Assembly (NCBI GenBank): GCA_018000455.1
Contig: JAGNJW010000029.1
Location: forward strand, 1-61,673
DNA: 61,673 nt
Reading direction: 5' to 3'
Origin: Acidobacteriota bacterium
GTDB lineage: Bacteria > Acidobacteriota > Vicinamibacteria > Vicinamibacterales > UBA2999
The translations under genes were made by a program, and so were the position numbers. A model generated the notes under the pieces. That model saw only the letters and a list, made by a program, of their open reading frames with translations, had not been told where the DNA came from and searched no databases. Positions 52,738 to 61,673 of this stretch are shown here, piece by piece (the first letter of the stretch is position 1; each line of letters starts with the position of its first letter).

Positions 52738-53390
52738 GTGCCGCACCCGGGCTCATTGCGGCCGGCCGCGGCCGGCATCGTTGCGGGTGGTGTGGCGCCG
52801 ATCCGCTCTACGTCACCTACCACGACACGGAGTGGGGCCGACCGGTGATGGAAGACCGCCGGCTGTTCGAGAAGATTTGTCTCGAAGGCTTTCAGGCAGG
52901 GCTCAGCTGGCTGACCATCCTGCGGAAGCGGGAGCACTTCCGCGCTGGCTTTCGCGGCTTCGATCCGGCCACGGTTGCTGGCTTTGGCGCCGAAGACATC
53001 GCGCGCCTGCTGGCCGACGCCGGTATCGTGCGTCACCGCGGCAAGATCGAGTCGGCCGTCAACAACGCGGCACGGGCGCTCGACCTGCAGTCGGAATTCG
53101 GATCGCTGGCGGCATACGCCTGGTCGTGGGAGCCACCGAAAGCGGAACGGCCGTCGCCCCTGACCTGGGCCGCCGTGCGGGCCATGCCGACGACGCCGTC
53201 GTCAACGGCGCTCTCGAAGGACCTCAAGCGGCGGGGCTGGAGCTTCGTCGGGCCGACTACGATCTACGCCTTCATGCAGGCCATGGGCCTCGTGAACGAT
53301 CACATCGAGGGCTGCTACGTGCGGACGGAGGTCACGCGCGATCGCCGGGCCGCCTCCCTCCCGGCGTCCGCTACTGTTGTTCGACGCTGA
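52734..53390 (+). CDS. tag: DNA-3-methyladenine glycosylase I
   Basis: A 218-residue base-excision glycosylase for 3-methyladenine. It has RCGWCG (zinc Cys), YVTYHDTEWGRPV, EGFQAGLSWLTILRKRE with the catalytic Glu, and GWSFVGPTTIYAFMQAMGLVNDH, with the late Cys in EGCY completing the zinc site. The GTG at 52734 overlaps the ppk2 stop by 4 bp. The C-terminal end overlaps the convergent TraB/GumN gene by 20 bp. Confidence 0.92.
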   Translation: MSAAPGLIAAGRGRHRCGWCGADPLYVTYHDTEWGRPVMEDRRLFEKICLEGFQAGLSWLTILRKREHFRAGFRGFDPATVAGFGAEDIARLLADAGIVRHRGKIESAVNNAARALDLQSEFGSLAAYAWSWEPPKAERPSPLTWAAVRAMPTTPSSTALSKDLKRRGWSFVGPTTIYAFMQAMGLVNDHIEGCYVRTEVTRDRRAASLPASATVVRR

Positions 53391-54273
53391 ACCCGGCCGC
53401 GGCCAGCATCGCGACGACGCTGTCGGCGCCCACCAGGTGGGCGCCGCCGACGACCACGAGACACGGCGCGGCGTCGCTGGCGCACGCGGCGATCTGAGGC
53501 ACCCACGCGCGATTGCGATCGACGAGCACCCGCTGGTAGACGTCCGGCGACTCACGGAACTCGTCGAGCAGGAACCGTTCGAGCGCCGCCACGTCGCCGG
53601 CTCGCCAGGCCCGCACAATCTCAGCAACGCCGCTCACCTGCGTGTCGATGTCCGACAACACGGCCTTCAGCATGTCGATCTGCACCGGCATGGGCAGGGC
53701 GTCGAGAGCGGCGATCTGCGACGCGGCGGTCTCGAGACCGCGCACCGGACGGGCCGTCGCCTGGGCCCGGTCGTAGAAATGGCGGTCGAGACCAAGCGAC
53801 GGATCGTAGCCGGCGCGCTGCAGGGCGGGCACCGCCAGGGTCATGGCGGCCAGCCACGGCTTCATCCGCTCCACAGCCAGCATCGGCAGGCCGACGGCAG
53901 TCGCCTTGGCCGCCACGAGGGCGGCCGTCTCGCGGTCGAGCAGGGTCGAGAGTGTGCGTCCGCCGGTCAGCATCGCCTGGGCCGCGATGGGCAGCACGAT
54001 GGCCGGATCGGACGCCGCACCGAGGTCCACCTCTTCGACGAGCGTGTGTGACTCGGCAAACGCCCGCTCGTAGATGGCTGGAAGAGGATAGGCATCCTTG
54101 GTGAGGACATGCACCGAACCGACGAGCCAGGCGATCGTCTTCGTGTCCTTGGTGACCCTCCACACGAAGTGCCTGCCCGACCCGGCGGCGGTCGCCTGGG
54201 CCCAGGAGACGGCGGGAGCAAACGCCGCGGCAACGACGAACAGGCAGGCGGCGGGCCGGCGTGCGGTGCGCAT
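53371..54273 (-). CDS. TraB/GumN-family exported protein
   Basis: A 300-residue protein with a signal peptide (ACLFVVAAAFAPAVSWA, cleavage near AQA). The GumN/TraB signature is present: WLVGSVHVL at about 47-55, LVEEVDLG, and the late LVVVGGAHLVGADSVVAML, in which the GSVH and GGAHLVG motifs hold the His residues likely used for metal-dependent hydrolysis. The GxxH/GxxH layout resembles the TIKI protease superfamily. It is convergent with tag and divergent from dus. Confidence 0.82.
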   Translation of the reverse strand: MRTARRPAACLFVVAAAFAPAVSWAQATAAGSGRHFVWRVTKDTKTIAWLVGSVHVLTKDAYPLPAIYERAFAESHTLVEEVDLGAASDPAIVLPIAAQAMLTGGRTLSTLLDRETAALVAAKATAVGLPMLAVERMKPWLAAMTLAVPALQRAGYDPSLGLDRHFYDRAQATARPVRGLETAASQIAALDALPMPVQIDMLKAVLSDIDTQVSGVAEIVRAWRAGDVAALERFLLDEFRESPDVYQRVLVDRNRAWVPQIAACASDAAPCLVVVGGAHLVGADSVVAMLAAAGFSVEQQ

Positions 54274-54330
54274 GGTCGAGCGTAGCACGCAGCCACGTGA
54301 TGCCACTGCGCCTACCGGCACGCTGCTACC

Positions 54331-55419
54331 ATGAGCGCAATGACCTTCGGAGATCGGCTGGCCGGCGCCCTCGTGATGGCGCCCATGACGAAGGGCTCGA
54401 ACCTGCCGTATCGCCGGCTGTGCGTGGAACTGGGCGCCCGCGTCACGATGAGCGAGATGACAGTGGCGCGACGCCTCAAACAGAAGCGTCGGGGCGAGTT
54501 CGCGCTGATTCGCCGCGCCCCCGACGAGCCGTTCTTCGGCGTGCAGCTGGCCGGGACCAACCCCGACGAGATGGCCTGGGCCGGCAGCCTGGTCGAAGTC
54601 CGCGGCGCCGACTGGGTCGACATCAACTTCGGATGTCCCATCGATCACTTCACGCGCAAGGGACTGGGGGCATCGATCGGCCGCCAGCCGCACCGCGTCC
54701 GCCGGATCGTCGAGGCGATGAAACGCGGTGTGACGCAGGTGCCGGTCACGGCCAAGATCCGGCTCGGTTGGAACGACGAGGATCGCAATTTCCTCGACCA
54801 GGCTCGGGCCGCCGAGGACGGCGGCGCCGACGCCATCACGGTGCACGGACGGACGAGGAACGCCCGCTACCGGCTGGCAGCCGACTGGGAGGCGATCGGC
54901 CAGGTGGTGAGTGCCGTGAAGGTGCCCGTCGTCGGCAACGGCGACGTGCTGTTTCCACACGATATCGAGCTGGCGCGCGCGCGATCGGGATGCGCGGCGG
55001 TGATGTCAGCACGCGGCGTCCTCATCAAGCCGTGGCTGTTCCGCGAGTCCGCCGAGGGATACCTCGATCTCGATGGCGAGGCCCGCGTCACCATCTATCG
55101 GCGTTACGTCGAGCTCGCCCTCGAGCACTGGGGCGACGACGAACACGGGCGGGCCAGGGTGCGGGAGTTCCTGCGCTGGCACGCCGGCTTCTGGTGCCGC
55201 TATGCACGCCGGCGAGACGACGGCTCGTGGCCAACGATGCAGCAGCGCGAGGACTCGCCGGCGCTCCATACGCCGCTCGAAACGCTGCTGGCCAGGGCCG
55301 ACGACGCCGCGCTCGACTACGTGACCGAGTGCCTGCTGGCCGGTGTGCCGCTCGATGCCGGCGCCGCGCCGGCGATTCGGGAATCGGCGCGCGCCGCTGA
55401 CATCGCGGTTGAGGGCTGA
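54331..55419 (+). CDS. dus: tRNA-dihydrouridine synthase, Dus3-like
   Basis: A 362-residue flavoenzyme that reduces uridine in tRNA. The N-terminus has LVMAPMTKGSNLPYRRLC, then VQLAGTNPDEM, and the catalytic Cys in NFGCPIDHFTRKGLGASI. GCPID..KG.G matches eukaryotic Dus3 rather than DusA (GCPSD), DusB (GCPAK) or DusC. TAKIRLGW, ITVHGRTRNARY and VVGNGDVLFPHD are the FMN and substrate motifs. ATG 54331 or 54340 could be used. The Dus3-like type in a bacterium is worth noting. The next gene begins 3 bp after its stop. Confidence 0.87.
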   Translation: MSAMTFGDRLAGALVMAPMTKGSNLPYRRLCVELGARVTMSEMTVARRLKQKRRGEFALIRRAPDEPFFGVQLAGTNPDEMAWAGSLVEVRGADWVDINFGCPIDHFTRKGLGASIGRQPHRVRRIVEAMKRGVTQVPVTAKIRLGWNDEDRNFLDQARAAEDGGADAITVHGRTRNARYRLAADWEAIGQVVSAVKVPVVGNGDVLFPHDIELARARSGCAAVMSARGVLIKPWLFRESAEGYLDLDGEARVTIYRRYVELALEHWGDDEHGRARVREFLRWHAGFWCRYARRRDDGSWPTMQQREDSPALHTPLETLLARADDAALDYVTECLLAGVPLDAGAAPAIRESARAADIAVEG

Positions 55420-55421
55420 CG

Positions 55422-56018
55422 GTGCGCACAGCGCCAGGCGCATCGGCACGATGGATGGTCGCCAGCGCGCCCGCGGTCGTCTTTCTGACGGCAATACTGT
55501 CGGTGCGAGGTGCCGCCGCACAGCCGCCGGAGGTCGTGCCACGGCTCGACGTGGCGCGTCTGACCGGTGTGTGGTACGAGATCGCCACGACGGGCACGTG
55601 GTGGCATCGACGCTGCTTGAGCGACACGCGATACCGCTTCGATCGGCCAGACCCTCGAGGCCTGCAGGCCAGCAGCATCTGCACGACGCCTCGAGGCGTC
55701 ACGGAGCAGCGAGGCCGGCTGCGGGCGGCGCGGGGCGGGGATGGCCGCTTATCCATCCGTTTCACACCGGCCGTCTTCGCGTGGCTGGCAGCGACGTGGA
55801 GCGACTTCTGGGTGCTTGAGGCCGGTGACGACTTCGGCTGGCTGCTCATCGGGGACAACCAGCGGGAGCGCCTGTCGATCGTGTCGCGCACGGTTTCGCT
55901 CGATGAGGCCGCCATCGCCCGGGCGGTCGCCGCCGCCCGGCGGCAAGGCTACAGCCTGCAGCGGCTGACGCGGGTGCCACACCCGGCGGGCCCGACGGGG
56001 CTGACGCCCTCCGACTAG
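55422..56018 (+). CDS. Lipocalin-family protein (Blc-like)
   Basis: A 198-residue exported protein with a signal peptide (VVFLTAILSVRGAAAQ). The lipocalin motif LTGVWYEIATTG (GxWYEIA) lies near residue 48, and the second conserved region ..SDFWVLEAGDDFGWLLIGD and ERLSIVSRT follows. A Cys pair (RRCLSD, SSICTT) may form a disulphide. Blc-type lipocalins bind lipids at the outer membrane. It starts with GTG 3 bp after the dus stop and overlaps the convergent Fpg/Nei gene by 4 bp. Confidence 0.83.
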   Translation: MRTAPGASARWMVASAPAVVFLTAILSVRGAAAQPPEVVPRLDVARLTGVWYEIATTGTWWHRRCLSDTRYRFDRPDPRGLQASSICTTPRGVTEQRGRLRAARGGDGRLSIRFTPAVFAWLAATWSDFWVLEAGDDFGWLLIGDNQRERLSIVSRTVSLDEAAIARAVAAARRQGYSLQRLTRVPHPAGPTGLTPSD

Positions 56019-56932
56019 CCGCTGCTGTCGAGGCGGTGAGCCGCCTTCCGGCGCTCGAGTTCCTCGAGCGTGCGCGGCCAGTCACCCCTCAGAAGACGCG
56101 ACAGGCCGCGGTCGGCGAGCAGGCGGCCCTCGGTCTGGCACCTCGGGCAGTAGTTGGCTTCGTTGGTCGCGTAGCGAAGACGCTGCACCGATGTCTGGCA
56201 GACCGGGCAGTGCTGGCCGTATCGCCCGTGCACCGCCATCCCGTCGCGAAAGGCCGTCACCTTGGCTGGGAACGCCTCGCCGGCGTCGGAAATCAGCCGA
56301 TCGCGCCATTCGCTGAGGACACTTCGAGCCGCCAGATGGAGCCGTGCGCATTCCTCGTGGCTGAGGGCATCGGACATGCGCAGCGGTGAGAGCCGCGCGC
56401 GATGGAGGATCTCGTCCGAGTAGGCGTTGCCGATGCCGCTCACGATCGCCGGGTCGGTGAGCGTGCGCTTCAGCGTGTGGCGCTCGCTGGCGAGCGCATC
56501 TCCGAATTGCTCCAGCGTCGCCTCGAGCACTTCGAGTCCGCCGGGGTCCATGAGGGCCAGCGCGTCGCGGTCGGCTGCCACGTGCACGGCGGCGCGCCGG
56601 GTCGTGCCGGCCTCCGTCAGGATGAGCGACCCACCGTGCACGTCGATGGCCATGAGGCCGAGCCGTTTGGGGATCGGCGCACCGGCGGCCTTCCACTGGA
56701 AGCGACCGGCGATCATCAGGTGGATGACGAGGAACGGCCCCCCACAGTCGAAGACGATACGCTTGCCCATCCGCCCCACGCCGGTGATCGGGCGATCAAC
56801 GAGAGCCTGGATGTCGGGGGTGGTGGTTCGAACCAGAAAGGGACTGGCAAGGCGGATCGCCCCGATCGACCGACCGACCACCCGCGGCCGCAGGGCGTGA
56901 AGGTAGAGCTCGACGTCCGGCAGTTCCGGCAC
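56015..56932 (-). CDS. Fpg/Nei-family DNA glycosylase
   Basis: A 305-residue base-excision enzyme. The GTG at 56932 is chosen because it leaves Pro next to the start (V-PELPDVE), and the N-terminal Pro is the catalytic nucleophile. The upstream ATG would bury it. MGKRIVF supplies the beta-turn Lys. GIGNAYSDEILHRARLSP is the H2TH motif. A zinc finger ends the protein (CPVCQ..NYCPRC, QTEGRLLADRGLSRLL). The QxxR-type finger is compatible with MutM or Nei function, so the lesion specificity is open. It lies divergent from crcB. Confidence 0.9.
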   Translation of the reverse strand: MPELPDVELYLHALRPRVVGRSIGAIRLASPFLVRTTTPDIQALVDRPITGVGRMGKRIVFDCGGPFLVIHLMIAGRFQWKAAGAPIPKRLGLMAIDVHGGSLILTEAGTTRRAAVHVAADRDALALMDPGGLEVLEATLEQFGDALASERHTLKRTLTDPAIVSGIGNAYSDEILHRARLSPLRMSDALSHEECARLHLAARSVLSEWRDRLISDAGEAFPAKVTAFRDGMAVHGRYGQHCPVCQTSVQRLRYATNEANYCPRCQTEGRLLADRGLSRLLRGDWPRTLEELERRKAAHRLDSSG

Positions 56933-57006
56933 GGCTGGCATCGTAGCAGTGTCTGGCGTGCGCGGCGCTCGGCGGCGTGGCGTTGCTCGTCTATGCTGGG
57001 CAGGTC

Positions 57007-57408
57007 ATGGAACGGACAGGCTGGACCGTGTGGATGGCGATTGCCGCCGGAAGCGCCTTGGGCGGCGTGGCCCGCCACCTGTGCACCGAAGTCGTGACGC
57101 GCATCGCCGGTCCTGGATTTCCCTGGGGCACGGTGCTCGTCAACGTGGGCGGATCGGTGGCCATCGGGGCGCTCGCCGCCATGGTGACCGGCGGTGCGCC
57201 GCCGACGTGGACCCCACTAGCGCGACACGCCATGATGACCGGGGTCCTTGGCGGCTTTACGACGTTTTCGACTTTCAGCGTGCAGACCATGGCCCTGCTG
57301 CAGCAAGGACAGGTTGGCGCCGCCACCGCCAACGTCCTGATCTCGGTACTGGTGGGTGTCGCGGGCTGCTGGGCGGGGTTTGGTGCGGTCGTGGCACTCG
57401 CACGGTGA
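57007..57408 (+). CDS. crcB: Fluoride exporter CrcB/FluC
   Basis: A 133-residue membrane protein with four helices that dimerises into a fluoride channel. GSALGGVARHL, PWGTVLVNVGGSVAIG with the pore Asn, and GVLGGFTTFSTFSVQTM with the phenylalanine box are all present. ATG 57007 gives the usual length; a GTG at 56977 adds ten residues. The short upstream region does not match the fluoride riboswitch consensus that I know. Confidence 0.9.
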   Translation: MERTGWTVWMAIAAGSALGGVARHLCTEVVTRIAGPGFPWGTVLVNVGGSVAIGALAAMVTGGAPPTWTPLARHAMMTGVLGGFTTFSTFSVQTMALLQQGQVGAATANVLISVLVGVAGCWAGFGAVVALAR

Positions 57409-57437
57409 TATCCACGGCGCGCCTGGTCGCGACCGCG

Positions 57438-58283
57438 TCAGCGGGGGTTCGAGAGCTCCGCGAGTCGCCGCTGTACCTGGGTGTTGGCCGGGAACTCCGA
57501 CCTCAACGTCTCGAGTACTTGCCGGGCAGCCGTCATGTCGCCGATCGCGGCGAGGGCGGCGGACCTGAGGAGGCCGGCACGGACCCGCAACCGGGTGTCG
57601 TCGGTCGGCACCCGGATCAGGTCGAGCCGAGCCAGGGCACTGGCGGAGTCTTGCCGGTCGTTGATGAGCGATTCCACTCGTGCGAGCTGCAGCTCGAGGT
57701 GATCGGGGAAGCGGTCGGCCACCAGGCCGATGAGAGCCGCTGCCTCGTCGAGCCGTCCCGACTGGCGGTCGAGGTTGGCCTGATGGTGAGCCGCCGCGAT
57801 GAGCAGGCGATTCACGTCGCCGGGGTCACCGGTATGGACCGCGACGCCGCCGGCGTAGCCATAGACCAGCCGGCCACCAAGATCGCCCGCGCGGTAGAGC
57901 ACGCCGACGGCCACCAGGCCGGCCACCGCCGCCGCGATCTGCACGCTGCGCGCAGCCGCGTACTGGCGCGCGGCGAGGGTAGCGGCAACCGCCTCGATCG
58001 CGAGCAGCAGGAGAAAGGCGTTGCGGGCGCGCTCGCCCCACTCCTCGTGCGCCACGACCGCGGGCCGCGTGCCGGGCACACGCTCGACCGGTCCGTGGGC
58101 ATCTGATCCCGAGCGGACTGCCACCAGACTGGCCATAGTGCCGAGCCCGACGAGGGCCAGCGCGGCAGGCGACAGCCAGGCCGCACGCCGCCAAAGCGCC
58201 AGCCACCGGAACAACACGCCGACCGTGATGAGCGCCACGACGAAGTGGACGACCTGGGGATGAAAGGCAGCAAGGCTCGGCAT
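57438..58283 (-). CDS. DUF2231-like membrane protein with TPR-like C-terminus
   Basis: A 281-residue protein. The N-terminus HPQVVHFVVALITVGVLFRWL is the DUF2231 signature, followed by three more membrane segments and YRAGDLGGRLVYGYAGG, another conserved stretch. From about residue 160 the soluble C-terminus is helical and TPR-like (..DEAAALIGLVADRFPDHLELQLARV.., ..LVTLRSEF-like ends). DUF2231 proteins are often near cytochrome or haem-export genes, none of which are here. GGAGA lies 8 bases before the ATG. The rRNA terminator lies between this gene and the 5S gene. Confidence 0.75.
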   Translation of the reverse strand: MPSLAAFHPQVVHFVVALITVGVLFRWLALWRRAAWLSPAALALVGLGTMASLVAVRSGSDAHGPVERVPGTRPAVVAHEEWGERARNAFLLLLAIEAVAATLAARQYAAARSVQIAAAVAGLVAVGVLYRAGDLGGRLVYGYAGGVAVHTGDPGDVNRLLIAAAHHQANLDRQSGRLDEAAALIGLVADRFPDHLELQLARVESLINDRQDSASALARLDLIRVPTDDTRLRVRAGLLRSAALAAIGDMTAARQVLETLRSEFPANTQVQRRLAELSNPR

Positions 58284-58318
58284 GAGATTGATCTCCGAAG
58301 AGCCACCAGTCTAAGGCC

Positions 58319-58355
58319 AAAAAAGAAAAGCCCGACGCATCCATGCGTCGGGCTT
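58319..58355 (-). terminator. Rho-independent terminator of the rRNA operon
   Basis: On the minus strand, GCCCGACGCA and TGCGTCGGGC form a 10-bp perfect stem with loop TGGA, followed by TTTTCTTTTTT, a clean T-tract. It sits 14 bases after the 3' end of 5S rRNA and 35 bases before the next gene. Confidence 0.92.
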
Positions 58356-58368
58356 CTCCTTCGATATA

Positions 58369-58488
<120 letters not shown>

Positions 58489-58561
58489 ACTTGGTGTCTG
58501 GGGTCCAGCCGCGGGCTCTAATATGCGAGCCGCGCGACCGGTCGTCCCAGATCATCTCGTT

Positions 58562-58598
58562 TGAATATCCTGCAATCGATCGTTCTTTGATCACACAC
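58562..58598 (-). repeat. Pre-23S processing stem, 3' arm
   Basis: 37 bases just after the 3' end of 23S rRNA. On the minus strand it is almost the exact complement of 61634-61670 (about 2 mismatches in 37). Together they form the long helix that closes the 23S precursor and is normally cut by RNase III. Confidence 0.8.
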
Positions 58599-58619
58599 CC
58601 GCAGCGGGCGAGTGAAAAT

Positions 58620-61610
<2,991 letters not shown>

Positions 61611-61673
61611 AAGTAAGCACTCGCACACTGCGTGTGTGTGATCAAAGAACTACCGATTGCAGGATATTCAGTT
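61611..61673 (-). other. 16S-23S internal spacer, partial
   Basis: The last 63 bases lie upstream of 23S in the operon direction. No tRNA is visible in this short part; a tRNA-Ile or tRNA-Ala gene could lie beyond the edge. It contains the 5' arm of the processing stem. Confidence 0.7.
61634..61670 (-). repeat. Pre-23S processing stem, 5' arm
   Basis: GTGTGTGATCAAAGAAC and the following 20 bases are complementary to 58562-58598, with the two short differences in the middle (CTACC against CGATC). The arms lie 24 bases before and 21 bases after the mature 23S ends, as expected of a precursor helix. Confidence 0.8.

Noticed and set aside
56942..57006. Fluoride riboswitch before crcB
   Set aside because: I could not match the consensus GGNGAUG...CC core in this short interval.

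Overview
The window is GC-rich bacterial chromosome with tightly packed genes: many 4-bp ATGA/GTGA start-stop overlaps, many GTG starts and one TTG start. The gene set points to a Gram-negative-type envelope: a Pal-like lipoprotein, PBP4, lipoproteins and a YbbR/CdaA pair. Together with a GldA/F/G-like exporter, a microcompartment cluster and the overall composition, this suggests Acidobacteriota, probably class Vicinamibacteria. That placement is inference from gene content; I could not run a 16S or 23S comparison. I see no insertion sequence, prophage or CRISPR array.

Layout. 0-7.3 kb (mostly minus): start of a Pal-like lipoprotein, a GT39-like membrane glycosyltransferase, larE, a zinc-ribbon protein with a poly-acidic tail, a REC-PilZ regulator (plus), and a Zn/Cd ATPase with its ArsR repressor. 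7.3-16.3 kb: penicillin acylase (minus), then a plus-strand Gld-like ABC exporter operon (ATPase, permease, GldG, DUF4340) ending in PBP4. 16.5-24.7 kb: YeiH, a NicO-like permease, an aldehyde dehydrogenase, an SDR, an AlaX-like editing protein, queC, a small lipoprotein, a cNMP-GGDEF cyclase and queE. 24.75-26.0 kb: an ArsC/Spx-family gene that is open only if an in-frame TGA at the catalytic cysteine is read as selenocysteine, overlapping a DUF72 gene.

26.0-40.8 kb is one long minus-strand run. It reads tRNA-CAU, tilS, ftsH, folP, cdaA, cdaR, glmM, pdxJ, hydrolase, TPR protein, YHS protein, then a bacterial microcompartment (BMC) block: class II aldolase, BMC-H, three BMC-P pentamer genes, a tiny Cys/His-rich protein and a D-2-hydroxyacid dehydrogenase. 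It ends with nth and a cyclophilin. 40.8-49.5 kb holds a deoxyhypusine-synthase-like protein, queA, a GNAT protein, and the coupled set yebC-ruvC-ruvA-ruvB-fabH, then a methyltransferase and a thioesterase. 49.5-58.3 kb carries mixed housekeeping and repair genes: a class C serine hydrolase, a cupin, PPK2, tag, TraB/GumN, a Dus3-like dus, a lipocalin, Fpg/Nei, crcB and a DUF2231 protein. 58.3-61.67 kb is the 3' part of an rRNA operon on the minus strand (23S, 5S, terminator), with the 16S gene outside the window.

The most interesting signals are four. First is the unannotated selenocysteine ArsC-like gene, with a hairpin matching the bacterial SECIS pattern. Second is a compact BMC block that lacks the usual aldehyde dehydrogenase and phosphotransacylase but encodes a 79-aa Cys/His protein with an encapsulation-peptide-like helix. 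Third is a highly structured spacer between two pentamer genes. Fourth is a hairpin that places the predicted tilS start codon in a GNRA-type tetraloop just after a tRNA-CAU gene.
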